A DNA stretch of 64,000 nucleotides from JASLEW01 sp035544895 (GCA_035544895.1 DASZZM010000081.1:62001-126000); one strand, 5' to 3'; shown: positions 36,724 through 45,991, counted from the first letter of the stretch. The notes: a model not told the origin generated them from the letters alone. Numbers and translations: made by a program.

Positions 36724-38247
36724 TCAGAAGCCGTTGAGGCGCCAGAAATCCACTCGCAGATCGCCGCTCAGCACCTGGAAGCGTATGTTGTGGCGGCCGC
36801 TACCGATGGGGAAGGACTGGGGGATGTCCAGATAGCTGTAAATGTCTAGCCCCCCCGTGGATGCCAGGCTGGCCGAGCTCACCTGCACGCCGTCGATCAG
36901 CAAAGCGACCGTGGCTCCGGTTTGCGAGCCATACATGACGCCGAGGCGGTAGTGACTCGAGCCCCCGAGCTGGAAGGAGTTGAACTGCAGCCACTCGTTG
37001 GCTTGCAAGCGGACCGCCCACTGGGACTGGGTGTAGTCGGTGTAGGCGATGTCCAGCGCGCCGTCCCGCCGGTAGAGGCCTGAGCCCGAGGTGGTGTAGA
37101 GCTGGTAGGCGTCGGCCGCCTCGGCCTGGTAATCGACATACATGGGGTAGGCCCAGACAGCCTCGCGCACCGTGTTGAGATACTGGTTGGCGTAGAACCA
37201 GCACTGCCCTGGCGGGGGATTGTAGGGGCTGCCGCAGCTCGGGTTGCACAGGCTCGCGCCGCGGTAGTAGCCGGCGTTTTCCTCGACATCGCTCAGGCCC
37301 TCCATGAGGAGCAGGTTGGCCGACCTGGTGTTGGCCAGGCCGTTGCTCAGAGTCTGGCCGTTGTTGCGCGGCGTGTACTGGCTGGAAGCCGGCACCCAGA
37401 AGCCGGGATTGACCACGCCGGTCGTGAAGGTGCCGCTGGCGCCGTTGTGGGTGTACAGGCTCCACGGGGTGTTGGGACTGGTGTCGAACCAGGTATTCAC
37501 TCCGTCGACCGCGGCGCCGACGCCGGGGTCGCCGTCCAGCCAGGTGTGGTCCACAACGATGAAGGGATTGAAGCCGAATGTGCTCTGGCACTTGGCGCGC
37601 AGAAACTGGATCAAGGACGTCAGGTTGCCGTACAGATTGGTGAACCCTTGGGCCGGGCTGACGTTCCAGAGGAAGACGAGGGGACGGTTTTGGATCTTCA
37701 TCCGGTTGGCGTCGGGGACGTTTTGGAAGAATTGCAGCCAGCGGTTGTCCCAAAAGTAAGTCTGCCAGTTGCCCTGGTTGCTGAAGTCGAATACCGCATT
37801 GGGGTTGCCGCTGCAGGCGCGGATGTGCCAGATATAGGAGCCGGTGTCGTCGAACATCGCGACTTTGAGGAAGCCTGTGTAGCCGCGGGTGTTGATCGCC
37901 GATACCAGGTTGCCGGCAAACGAGGTCGGCTCGCCGCCGGGCGGAGGGACGATGCCGCATGGGCTGTCCCCGCGGAAGTTGAGAGCGATGAAGGTGACAT
38001 TTGTAAAAGCTGCCTCCTCGGCAATGTTGTACCACCATTGCAGGTAGTCGCGGTTGTAGGGGGCAAACATCGGTGTCTGGATGGTAGGCGAGTTACTTCC
38101 CAGGCTGCAGACCGAGGGTCCTTCTTGAAGCGCGTAGCCGACCGTAAACCCGGACGGTCCGACCGCGAGCGCCAGCTCGGGCGTCAAGGTGATCAGGAGC
38201 GAGATCAGCATGAGCAACTTCGACGCGAAATCCTTGCTCTTCCTCAT
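36724..38247 (-). CDS. Secreted DUF5010-like protein with C-terminal carbohydrate-binding-like domain
   Basis: A 507-residue protein with a signal peptide (MRKSKDFASK, then a hydrophobic core ending near LALA). Residues 30-370 alternate strand and helix with many aromatic residues (NRDYLQWWYNIAEEAAF, VAMFDDTG, FLWNVSP, VVDHTWLDGD), resembling TIM-barrel glycosidase-like proteins of the GH99/DUF5010 type. The last 130 residues (QAEAADAYQL onward, ending FWRLNGF) look like a CBM6-type jelly roll. Both assignments are by eye. It may modify the polysaccharide made by the surrounding genes. It shares a divergent, comparatively AT-rich 263-bp gap with the next gene, in which I see no firm promoter. 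Confidence 0.65.
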   Translation of the reverse strand: MRKSKDFASKLLMLISLLITLTPELALAVGPSGFTVGYALQEGPSVCSLGSNSPTIQTPMFAPYNRDYLQWWYNIAEEAAFTNVTFIALNFRGDSPCGIVPPPGGEPTSFAGNLVSAINTRGYTGFLKVAMFDDTGSYIWHIRACSGNPNAVFDFSNQGNWQTYFWDNRWLQFFQNVPDANRMKIQNRPLVFLWNVSPAQGFTNLYGNLTSLIQFLRAKCQSTFGFNPFIVVDHTWLDGDPGVGAAVDGVNTWFDTSPNTPWSLYTHNGASGTFTTGVVNPGFWVPASSQYTPRNNGQTLSNGLANTRSANLLLMEGLSDVEENAGYYRGASLCNPSCGSPYNPPPGQCWFYANQYLNTVREAVWAYPMYVDYQAEAADAYQLYTTSGSGLYRRDGALDIAYTDYTQSQWAVRLQANEWLQFNSFQLGGSSHYRLGVMYGSQTGATVALLIDGVQVSSASLASTGGLDIYSYLDIPQSFPIGSGRHNIRFQVLSGDLRVDFWRLNGF

Positions 38248-38510
38248 AATTTACTCCCTGCCAGGTGGTCGCGATGTCCCACATAGCGTGAAAAAGTTAG
38301 GCGCTTGTCCCGATGCCGGTGACATCACCGAGCTCGAGCAATAGCCGCCACGGCACAGTATGGCGCGGTCCGGAGAAATAGGGAAGAGCCGCGGGGGAAA
38401 AGCGTCGTCGATTTCTCTCTAGACGAACCCGGGCGGTAATTCGTATCAACTTATTGAGGCACTCTCCCTGGTCAAAGAAGACCTGGCGAGTTTCCTGTGG
38501 AGAGAAAAAA

Positions 38511-40034
38511 ATGAGACAAATGAGACCATTGGCCGATGGTTTCCTGGTAGCAGCGGCAATTCTGTGGTCGTACCCATCAGCTGCCGCAGCCACCACCCCC
38601 AACCAATTCGTGGCGAAGATCTACACCGATGGCCTCGGCCGCATACCCGATCCCAGCGGGTGGCAGAACAGCTTCAACACCTTCAATGCCCTGGGCTGCT
38701 CCGCAAGCAGCCTCCAGACCTTCGGCGGCACCGTGATGACCTCCGGCGAGTACCAAGCCTTTCCTTACGATAACGCCGCCAGGCTTCTGACGCTCTACCG
38801 CACGGTCCTCAACCGCGAGCCAGACTCTGCCGGCTTCAATTCCAACCTACAAACCCTCGACAACGGCGGCAGTTGGTCGGCGATGGTCAATTCTTTCTTC
38901 TCCACCACCGAGTTCCAGCAGCTTGCGCCCTCGATCTGCAATCCACCCTCGGACTTTTCCTACTCCTTCGGCTCGTCGCCCGTGATCGACATCCCGGTCA
39001 GCGGCAGCGGCTTTCAGGGCAGCGGTGACCAGCTCCAGAGCTTGCTCAACAGCACCTCCTCCGGACAGACGGTCTGGCTGGCCCAGAAAGCCGTCATCCG
39101 CCTGACGAGCCCATTGGTCATCCCTTCCGGAGTCACCCTCGCGACCACCGGCAACCCCCCACACAACAACTACGCTCTCATGGCCCGGCTGGTCCGCGCC
39201 GCCGCGTTCAACGCGGCCGCCGTCATGCTCAACTCGGGAGCCAAGCTCCAGCACGTGTGGGTCGACGGCCAGCGCGGCCAGATCGGTTTCGACGCCTCGC
39301 GGATCAACATCGAGATCGAAGGAGGCTCGGGCACCGAGGTCTCGAATTGCATGATCACCAATACTTCGGGCGGCACCAATCTCAAAGCGCTGGGCACCGG
39401 CGAAGGACTCCCCTGTGCCAGCAGCAGCGTGCTGCAGAACCTGGTGACGGCGTATTCGACCAGCCATTTCAACTTCCTGTGGTCGGACGGTGTCAGTATT
39501 GCTTGCGAGAACACGACGGTCTACGACAACGAGATCGTCGACGCCACGGACGTCGGCATCGTCCTGTTCGACGGCGGCACCGCGGTGCAACGGTCGCAGG
39601 TCTACCACAACCGCATCCTCAACAGCGGCAACTCGGCCTATGGCGGCATCGTCGCCGACCCATGGACGGGCGCCGGCATCCAACACGACTACACCGGCGC
39701 CGCGGTCTACGACAACACGCTTTGGACGGGTGCCGCCCACTATGAGATCGTGCTCTCCCTCGGCAACCGCCCCTGGTTCGACAACAACTCGGCCACTGGC
39801 ATCGGGGTATCCTTCACCTCCAACAATACCGGGTCGTTCTCGGCCAACGCGAACACCGGCATCGTGGTGAGCGGCATGCTCAACGTCACTGAACAGAACA
39901 ACAATTTGTCTCTCAACCTGAACCACTACTGTGCGTGTCCGCAAGTTGCGGTGGCGGCGGCAGTCTCGGCGGGTTACGCGTCTGGCAACATACAACGCCC
40001 CTACACGGACGTGAACGTTCCGGGCTGCATCTGA
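38511..40034 (+). CDS. Secreted DUF4214 plus beta-helix protein
   Basis: A 507-residue protein. The ATG at 38511 has GGAGAG upstream and gives a signal peptide ending near SAAAA. Residues about 31-138 match DUF4214 (FVAKIYTDGLGRIPDPSGWQ, LYRTVLNREPDSAGFNSNL). From about 190 to the end, short repeating strands with Asn, Ser and Gly turns (VSNCMITNTSGG, NEIVDATDVGIVLFDGG, NRILNSGNSAYGG) indicate a right-handed parallel beta-helix, as in polysaccharide lyases and tailspikes. The combination suggests a surface carbohydrate-active or adhesive protein. No catalytic residues can be assigned. Confidence 0.75.
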   Translation: MRQMRPLADGFLVAAAILWSYPSAAAATTPNQFVAKIYTDGLGRIPDPSGWQNSFNTFNALGCSASSLQTFGGTVMTSGEYQAFPYDNAARLLTLYRTVLNREPDSAGFNSNLQTLDNGGSWSAMVNSFFSTTEFQQLAPSICNPPSDFSYSFGSSPVIDIPVSGSGFQGSGDQLQSLLNSTSSGQTVWLAQKAVIRLTSPLVIPSGVTLATTGNPPHNNYALMARLVRAAAFNAAAVMLNSGAKLQHVWVDGQRGQIGFDASRINIEIEGGSGTEVSNCMITNTSGGTNLKALGTGEGLPCASSSVLQNLVTAYSTSHFNFLWSDGVSIACENTTVYDNEIVDATDVGIVLFDGGTAVQRSQVYHNRILNSGNSAYGGIVADPWTGAGIQHDYTGAAVYDNTLWTGAAHYEIVLSLGNRPWFDNNSATGIGVSFTSNNTGSFSANANTGIVVSGMLNVTEQNNNLSLNLNHYCACPQVAVAAAVSAGYASGNIQRPYTDVNVPGCI

Positions 40035-40040
40035 GCATGG

Positions 40041-42482
40041 TCATGGTTGGTCGGGAGCCACGGGTGAGGCGATCACCCACAGATCGGAGAAGGCGGACGA
40101 CCAGAGGGGAAAGGATCTGGGCCTATGCCGGTTGCGGCCGAACAGCAGGCACGCCGGCACCTCTCCGCCCGCGGCCAGGGGAGCGCCGAGGTGCGCCGGG
40201 GAGACGCCTTTCCCCGTCATGACCAGGCTGACCGTGCCGGCGCGCGCGTCGTAGTCGAGCCGTACTCGGTACACGAGCCCGCCGGCCAGGTCCAGCTTGG
40301 CCTCGGTCGATCCATTGGGGAGAGCCAGAAGCACCGACCCCCCGCCGCGCAGGGAGACGCACGCCAGCTCGGCCCGGTTGCCGTCCTGCAGCGCCACCAC
40401 GTCGTAGGTCAGCCCGTCCTCCATGCCGGCGAGACGGAGGTCGAAGAGCACCTCCCAGCGTCTCGCAACGGCGCCCGTGCCCGCCGGCGGTAGCGCGATA
40501 GCGCGAGAGGCGTCCCCAGGCCGTGGTTCGAAGAATGTGCTCGGAAGCAGGCGCAACACCTCGGCGCCGGGCGCCTGCACGTCGACCTGGTGCCGCAGAG
40601 CGGTCGCCGCGGGGTAGTCCTTGGCGGCCAGCCCGTCGAGCAGCCGCCGCGCCCGCCGCGGCTCTCCCCCTTCCCAGCTCGCAAGCATCTCCAGGAAACG
40701 GTAGGCATCTGCCGTCGCCGCCCGCCAGGTTGCCCCAGCCCCTTGCTGGAGCAGCTGGGCCTCCGCCCCGGCTGCCTGCGCCGTGGCAGGAGTGAGCTGG
40801 TGCCGGGGGCCGTTCCACTGCTCGGCCAGACGCTGCCAGACCGCGCGCTCGACGCGATCGGGACGCGGCCCCCAGGCGAGCCGCACATGGCACCACAGCG
40901 TGATTCCGAGAAACGCCAGCAAGACGGCCGGCAGCAGCAGAGAGCCGCGCAGCCGCGACGACACGAGGCAGCTCGCGGCCACCACTCCCCCCATCAGGGC
41001 CATGGTGAGCGCCACGCCGAGCGACCGACGCACCCCGGGTACACCCGCGAAATAGTTGTGCACTCTGCTCAGAGCCGGCCGGAGCGCCTGCCGGCGAGCC
41101 AGGGCGGCGTCGGTCAGCACTCCACCCTCCCGGGGCGCCTCCTGCGCGCCCAGCGAGGGCGAGCCGCGAAGCACCAGCGACAGGTCGTGCACCTGGCGCC
41201 AGTAGAGATTGGTCACAAAGCAGCCCCACAGGCAGAGCGCGGCGAGAAGGACGACGAGCAGCCGGCGGCGCGCCGTGGAGGCGGCCACGGCCCCGAAGTT
41301 GGCGAGACCCAGAGCGAGCAGCGGCGCACAGGAGCTCATCCTGCGGGCACCGAAGGAATACCCTCCCCACCAATCACGCACCGCGGCATTGATATAGATT
41401 TCTGCCACCAGGACGATCAGGGCGACGATCCGCCAGGACGATGGCAGCCGGCAGCGCCAGGGGACGAGCAGTCCGGCAGCGGCGAGCGCGAAGATCGGCG
41501 ACCAGGGGAGGAGGCCGGAGTAACCGGAGAGCAGGAGCTCACGGAGGTGCGGCTGCGCCCAGCGCATGTACTGCTCGCCTTGTGGCACGGTCAGCCAGGA
41601 GCCGTGCTCGAGATGCCAGGCGTGGAGCTGCAGCGAGGCAACCGCGAGGCAGCCGGTTGCCAGCGCAGCCAGCAACAGGGCCAGACGCGTCAGCTCGCGG
41701 CGCTTGCCGAGCAGCGGTGCGAGCGGCACCCAGAGCAACAGCGCAAAGACCGCATCCTGCCAGCGCACCAGAAAGACCATGCCGAGCGCGGCGCCGGCCA
41801 GCAAGGCGCGGTAGGGTTGGAGGTCGCGGCTCAGCCAGAGCACGCTCGCCATGAACAAGCAGGTAGCTACGGCGCTGGGCAAGTGCGCCATGGTATAGAC
41901 GGCGGGGCCGTAGACCGCCAGCGGAGTGCCGATCAAGATCGCCAGGGTCGCCAGCAGCGCGAGCCGCTGGTCGGCGCCCGCGATCTCCAGCAGGCAGTAG
42001 AGGAACCATGCGACGCCGGACAGGAAGGCAAGTGACAGGAGATGAAGCGCCGCCAGCTGCGCTCGGCTCCAGCGCACGGGGCCCGCGGCGCCTGCCCCCC
42101 CGCGCCAGGGCATGGTCACGACGTAAGCCGGCAGCCACAAGACCGCCGGCCCGATGCTGAAAGTGTTCTTGAGGCTGCCGGAGGGCAGAGTCGCGGTGAG
42201 GAAGGTCTGGAGCTCGCGCGGCGGCAGCGCCGAGTACAGGGCATCGTTGCGCAAGTCGAGGTCGCCGTCCTCGACCAGCGACGAGACCTGCAGCAAATAG
42301 TAGGTGTCGTCCCAGCCGGTCCGTGTGCGGAACTCGCCGAAGATCCAACCAAGCGCGAAAACGAGGGCGGCGACCGCCGCCGCGCCGCGCCGCGCGGGTT
42401 GCGCGGCGGATGTCGCATCAGGTCGGAGGGTCGCTCTGGCGGTAAGCGTTCTTGCGGTCGTGGAGTCCTTGAGCGCGGGCAT
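40041..42482 (-). CDS. Large GT-C-like integral membrane protein
   Basis: An 813-residue membrane protein. A basic N-terminus of 33 residues precedes the first helix, followed by the loop TRTGWDDTYYLLQVSSLVEDGDLDL with acidic pairs, and about a dozen helices to residue 530. A soluble, Ala-rich then beta-rich C-terminal region (about 270 residues) ends in strands such as YRVRLDYDARAGTVSLV, resembling a concanavalin-like or carbohydrate-binding fold. It is probably a polyprenyl-linked glycosyltransferase or an assembly factor of the polysaccharide region. The 165 bp to the next gene show only an AT-richer TATAAG-like patch. Confidence 0.7.
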   Translation of the reverse strand: MPALKDSTTARTLTARATLRPDATSAAQPARRGAAAVAALVFALGWIFGEFRTRTGWDDTYYLLQVSSLVEDGDLDLRNDALYSALPPRELQTFLTATLPSGSLKNTFSIGPAVLWLPAYVVTMPWRGGAGAAGPVRWSRAQLAALHLLSLAFLSGVAWFLYCLLEIAGADQRLALLATLAILIGTPLAVYGPAVYTMAHLPSAVATCLFMASVLWLSRDLQPYRALLAGAALGMVFLVRWQDAVFALLLWVPLAPLLGKRRELTRLALLLAALATGCLAVASLQLHAWHLEHGSWLTVPQGEQYMRWAQPHLRELLLSGYSGLLPWSPIFALAAAGLLVPWRCRLPSSWRIVALIVLVAEIYINAAVRDWWGGYSFGARRMSSCAPLLALGLANFGAVAASTARRRLLVVLLAALCLWGCFVTNLYWRQVHDLSLVLRGSPSLGAQEAPREGGVLTDAALARRQALRPALSRVHNYFAGVPGVRRSLGVALTMALMGGVVAASCLVSSRLRGSLLLPAVLLAFLGITLWCHVRLAWGPRPDRVERAVWQRLAEQWNGPRHQLTPATAQAAGAEAQLLQQGAGATWRAATADAYRFLEMLASWEGGEPRRARRLLDGLAAKDYPAATALRHQVDVQAPGAEVLRLLPSTFFEPRPGDASRAIALPPAGTGAVARRWEVLFDLRLAGMEDGLTYDVVALQDGNRAELACVSLRGGGSVLLALPNGSTEAKLDLAGGLVYRVRLDYDARAGTVSLVMTGKGVSPAHLGAPLAAGGEVPACLLFGRNRHRPRSFPLWSSAFSDLWVIASPVAPDQP

Positions 42483-42647
42483 GAGGAGAAGGCCGATTCT
42501 AACCCGGCTCTCCTGGCCTGCCGCCTCGCGCTCGGCCGGCGAAGCGGAATGGTCGCGGGCGCACCACGCACGCTCGGCGTGTTATAAGCCCTCGATAAAG
42601 GAGCCAGGGCCCCGCAGACTCCGGATCCCTGCCCCGCGTCGCCAGCC

Positions 42648-44051
42648 ATGCGCATCGCCTTCTTCAGCCCGCTACCGCCGCAGACTTCCGGCATCGCCGA
42701 CTACAGCGCGGAGCTGCTCCCCGAGCTCGCCCGCCATCTCGAGATCGAGCTGATCATCGAGGACGGCTTCCGGCCGGCGCGCGAGCTCGCCGACCGTTTC
42801 CCGGTGCACGAAATCGCGGCCTTTCCCGGGCTGGCCGGGGCGGGCCGGTTCGACTGCGTCCTCTATCACTTGGGAAACAACCGCGACTACCACGCCGCGA
42901 TCTACCGCACCGTGCTCGATTACCCCGGCGTCGTGGTGCTGCACGAGTTCGTGCTGCACCACCTGGTGCGCGACCTGACCCTCTTCGCCGGCGACCCCGC
43001 GGCCTACGTGCGCGAGCTGCGCTACGCCTACGGCCTGAGCGGCGAGGCGATGGCGAGGAGATGCCTGGAGACCGGAGTGCCGCTCGACCCCTGGGCCTAC
43101 CCGCTCTTCGAGCGCGTCGTCGACCGCAGCCGCGGCCTGATCGTGCACAACCGCACGACCGAGCGGCGGGTGCTGGCCAGCCGGCCGCTGGCACGCCTCG
43201 CCAGGGTGCCGCACCACCTGAGCCTCCGCGGCGTTTCCGGCCTGGCCGCCGACACCGCCAATGCGGCCGATGCCGCCGATCGTCAAGCCGCCCGCGCCGC
43301 GCTCGGCATCCCGCCCGAGGCGTACGTCGTGGCCACCTTCGGCTTCCTCACCGCCGCCAAGCGGCCGGGTGTCCTGTTGCGCGCCTTCGCCCGCTTCCGC
43401 CGCGAGGCGCCACACGCCCGCCTGCTCCTGGTGGGCGAAGTCTCACCCCACTTCGACTTCGCGAGCCTCGCCACTCCCGATCTGATGGCCGGCGTCTCGG
43501 TCACCGGCCGCCTCGAGCTGGCGGGCTTCCTGAGCTACATGGCCGCCGCGGACCTCGCCGTCAACCTCCGCCACCCCAGCGCCGGCGAAACCTCCGGCAC
43601 CCTCATCCGCCTCCTCGGCATGGGCAAGCCCGTGGTGGTGAGCAACACCGGCGCCTTCGCCGAGGTTCCCGACGGCTGTTGCGCCAAGGTCGACGTCGGC
43701 GACGGCGAGGAGGACCTCCTGCTCGCCTACCTCCAGCGCCTCGCCGCCGACGAGCCCCTGCGCCGCCAGATGGGCGACAACGCCCGCCGCCACGTCGCCA
43801 CCCATCACTCCCTCGCCGCCTCCGCCCGCGCCTACGCCGACTTCCTCCATGCCACCGTTGCCACCGGCGCCGCCCCCTTTCGCGCCCTCCCCCCCCTCGC
43901 CCCGTATCCCCCCGAAGACCTCCTCTCCGACCTCGTCCGAGACCTCGCCGCCGACCTCTCCGACCTCGGCCTCACCGAAGCCGACGACGACCTCCTCGCC
44001 CCCTTCGCCGCCGCCCTCGTCGATCTCGACCTCGATCTCGCCGCCAGCTGA
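42648..44051 (+). CDS. Family 1 glycosyltransferase
   Basis: A 467-residue GT-B enzyme that opens MRIAFFSPLPPQTSGIADYS, a standard first strand. It continues with VVLHEFVLHHLVRDL, YVVATFGFLTAAKRPGVLL, RLLLVGEVSPHF and the donor site AGETSGTLIRLLGMGKPVVVSNTG. The C-terminal 60 residues (from GAAPFRALPPL) are an unusual acidic tail of repeated Asp and Leu. It is the last gene of the polysaccharide region in this window. Confidence 0.92.
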   Translation: MRIAFFSPLPPQTSGIADYSAELLPELARHLEIELIIEDGFRPARELADRFPVHEIAAFPGLAGAGRFDCVLYHLGNNRDYHAAIYRTVLDYPGVVVLHEFVLHHLVRDLTLFAGDPAAYVRELRYAYGLSGEAMARRCLETGVPLDPWAYPLFERVVDRSRGLIVHNRTTERRVLASRPLARLARVPHHLSLRGVSGLAADTANAADAADRQAARAALGIPPEAYVVATFGFLTAAKRPGVLLRAFARFRREAPHARLLLVGEVSPHFDFASLATPDLMAGVSVTGRLELAGFLSYMAAADLAVNLRHPSAGETSGTLIRLLGMGKPVVVSNTGAFAEVPDGCCAKVDVGDGEEDLLLAYLQRLAADEPLRRQMGDNARRHVATHHSLAASARAYADFLHATVATGAAPFRALPPLAPYPPEDLLSDLVRDLAADLSDLGLTEADDDLLAPFAAALVDLDLDLAAS

Positions 44052-44181
44052 TGTGTGTTACCCTCAACCCCATGGCCCAGAATGTTAGTGCTGCTGACCC
44101 TGCCTATTCTCGGCTTTGCTCATTTCTTGACGATGGCGTCATATTTCTAAGGGACGCTTCCAGGCTCCCACCGTAGGAGCT

Positions 44182-44541
44182 TCAGCCAGGCCGGTCGATT
44201 GACAGCAAGAGCTCGGCTCCGACCTCGCGAGCCCAATTGCGAAGGAATTGAATCGTCGGGTTCGAGCATGGCCGCTCGGCCTGGGCGATCGCTTGCTGGC
44301 TGCAGCCAAGCCGCGAAGCCAGCTCGCGCTGTGTGAGGCCCGCTCTTTCCCTCGCCTCGCGCAGGAGGTAACCCGGGAAGAGGTCCTCCCAGGGCGGCAG
44401 CTTGCCCCATCGGCGCAGCGTCTTCCATTCGATATAACTCCGCGGCCGCGTCCGCTTGATGTCCGGGGAAAGTAGCGGCCGCGATGCCAGTGCCGGGACT
44501 TCTTGCACATAGTAAGTTTTCAAGGGAACGTCCTTGCCCAT
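44182..44541 (-). CDS. XRE-type helix-turn-helix regulator, antitoxin-like
   Basis: A 119-residue protein. Residues 60-105 form an XRE/Cro helix-turn-helix (LREARERAGLTQRELASRLG, SQQAIAQAER). The first 55 residues are of no known family and contain a basic KRTRPRSYIEWK segment. It resembles HigA-type antitoxins by size and domain, but no toxin gene is recognisable. Its start lies within an overlapping 45-residue reading frame, and a dyad covers its likely promoter, suggesting autoregulation. The 130-bp stretch between it and the preceding glycosyltransferase is less GC-rich than its surroundings, with no supported gene. Confidence 0.8.
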   Translation of the reverse strand: MGKDVPLKTYYVQEVPALASRPLLSPDIKRTRPRSYIEWKTLRRWGKLPPWEDLFPGYLLREARERAGLTQRELASRLGCSQQAIAQAERPCSNPTIQFLRNWAREVGAELLLSIDRPG

Positions 44542-44657
44542 CGCTCCATCTCCTCGGGTTTGGGATCGCCCGTCTCGTGCGCCAAGGACCTCAACCGACC
44601 CAGAGCCGCGCCGACTCCACGGCGTGTAGCCGCGAGCTCCACCCTCTTCAGGTCCAT
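44520..44657 (-). CDS. 45-residue protein overlapping the XRE gene
   Basis: Encodes a helical 45-residue peptide, MDLKRVELAATRRG at the start and ETGDPKPEEMERWARTFP at the end. Its last 22 bases overlap the start of the XRE regulator gene in another frame, which is the usual layout of translationally coupled small modules. I do not recognise the family. It could be the partner of the regulator, or a leader peptide. Confidence 0.45.
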   Translation of the reverse strand: MDLKRVELAATRRGVGAALGRLRSLAHETGDPKPEEMERWARTFP

Positions 44658-44738
44658 CCGGTCCGACCCTGGAACCACGCTGCTAGCGCGGCAGTTTTCT
44701 CCGGTCCGTCCGGCAGGCTGAGAAGGGGTACGAATTCC

Positions 44739-44755
44739 ACAATGCAGACATTGTA
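44739..44755 (-). promoter_or_regulatory. Dyad overlapping the -10 element of the XRE cassette
   Basis: ACAATG and CATTGT (44739-44744 and 44749-44754) form an inverted repeat with a 4-base centre. The minus-strand TACAAT (44755-44750) inside it is a good -10, although no -35 is evident. A repressor bound here would block the cassette promoter. The divergent sigma54 activator gene starts about 95 bp away. Confidence 0.4.
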
Positions 44756-44847
44756 CTCCCTCTCGCGTTCGCGCTCACCGACCGTGGTCCTCCTGTAGAC
44801 TTGCATCTTCGGAGGCTCGCAAGGCCCATGGGAGAGCCGAGGGAGCG

Positions 44848-45858
44848 GTGGTGTCGCCAGACGAGCTGCGCATTCCCGAGGGCATGGTCGTGGGCACCTC
44901 GCCCGCCATCGCGGATCTCCTGGCACAGCTGCGGGCGACCGTGAAGTCGGATCTGAGCATCCTGTTGACCGGAGAGACCGGGACCGGCAAGGAGCTGTTT
45001 GCGCGCCTGATCCACGCTTCCGGCCCGCATGGCGAGGGTCCCTTCGTCGCCGTCAACTGCGCCGCGATCCCCTCCGAGCTGCTCGAGGCCGAGCTCTTCG
45101 GGGTGGCGGCCAGGGTCGCCACCGGCGTGGACGCGCGCGCGGGTCTGTTCGTTCAGGCCGACGGGGGCAGCCTCTTTCTCGACGAGATCGGCGAGATGCC
45201 CGAGCGCTTGCAGGCCAAGCTGCTGCGGGCACTCCAGCAGCGCGAGGTCCTGCCCGTCGGCGGCTCGGCGCCCCGCGGGATCGACGCGCGGGTGATCTCC
45301 GCCTCGAACCGCGACCTCGGCCGCCAGGTGAAAGAGGGCGGCTTCCGCGCCGATCTCTACTACCGCCTGCGTGGTCTCCAGCTCGAGCTGCCGCCCCTCC
45401 GTGCGCGCCGCGAGGATCTTCCGCCGCTCATCCTCGCGCTTGCCTCACGCGCCGCGCTCAAATATGGCAGGAGCATCCGCGGCATCAGCCGCCGGGCACT
45501 CGCGCTGCTGTTCGAGCACGACTGGCCGGGCAATGTCCGCGAGCTGGCGAGCGAGCTCGAGCGCGCGGTGCTGCTCTGCCCCGGCGGCGGCATGCTGCGG
45601 CGAGAGCATTTCCGCCTCGGCGGGCCCGCCGGGCCGCGCGGGGGGGCGCCCGCCGGCGATCTCCCCGCGCCGCCGGCCGAGCGCACCGCGGGGGGCGAGA
45701 CCCGCGGCCTGCGCGCACGGCTGGAAGCGATCGAAAGAGAAGCAGTCCTGGAAGCGCTTGCGCTCGCCAAGGGCAACAGAGCGGAAGCAGCCAGGCGCCT
45801 CGGGATCACTCGCAACGGGTTGGGTCTCAAGATCCGGCGTCTCGGCATCCCCTCCTGA
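44848..45858 (+). CDS. Sigma54-type AAA+ activator lacking a receiver domain, altered GAFTGA loop
   Basis: A 336-residue activator with an AAA+ domain directly at the N-terminus (Walker A GETGTGKE, 42-49; Walker B SLFLDEIGEMP, about 108-118; FRADLYYRL and WPGNVREL) and a C-terminal Fis-type helix-turn-helix (RAEAARRLGITRNGLGLKIRRLGI). No receiver, GAF or FHA domain precedes it. The sigma54-contact loop, normally GAFTGA, reads RVATGV (89-94), keeping only the Thr-Gly pair. The start is GTG at 44848 or 44851. A -24/-12 promoter lies 118 bp downstream of its stop, in front of the next gene. Confidence 0.9.
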   Translation: MVSPDELRIPEGMVVGTSPAIADLLAQLRATVKSDLSILLTGETGTGKELFARLIHASGPHGEGPFVAVNCAAIPSELLEAELFGVAARVATGVDARAGLFVQADGGSLFLDEIGEMPERLQAKLLRALQQREVLPVGGSAPRGIDARVISASNRDLGRQVKEGGFRADLYYRLRGLQLELPPLRARREDLPPLILALASRAALKYGRSIRGISRRALALLFEHDWPGNVRELASELERAVLLCPGGGMLRREHFRLGGPAGPRGGAPAGDLPAPPAERTAGGETRGLRARLEAIEREAVLEALALAKGNRAEAARRLGITRNGLGLKIRRLGIPS

Positions 45859-45975
45859 TCGACAAGCGGCTGATCGGCTGCGCTCAGCCGCTGAGCGCCT
45901 CTCCCGCTCAGCTCCTTGGCGCACGGTGCCGGTGCGCGGGGCGCGCGCCCGCGGGCGCCGCGCCAGCCGCGGCCA

Positions 45976-45991
45976 TGGCATGTCCCGTGCT
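45976..45991 (+). promoter_or_regulatory. Sigma54 (-24/-12) promoter before the GH8-like gene
   Basis: TGGCATG, four bases, then GTGCT matches the TGGCAYG-N4-TTGCW consensus with one mismatch, and the invariant GG and GC are exactly 10 bases apart. The start codon is 43 bp downstream and preceded by AAGGAGG. Between the activator gene and this site are GC-rich inverted repeats (about 45868-45900) that could be upstream binding sites. Confidence 0.55.

Noticed and set aside
44072..44176. A 34-codon plus-strand frame after the last glycosyltransferase.
   Set aside because: No ribosome-binding site, no family resemblance and odd composition; probably chance in a less GC-rich stretch.
44648..44806. 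A 52-codon minus-strand frame ending where the 45-residue frame begins.
   Set aside because: It starts upstream of the inferred transcription start, contains a microsatellite-like Glu-Arg run and has no recognisable ribosome-binding site or family.
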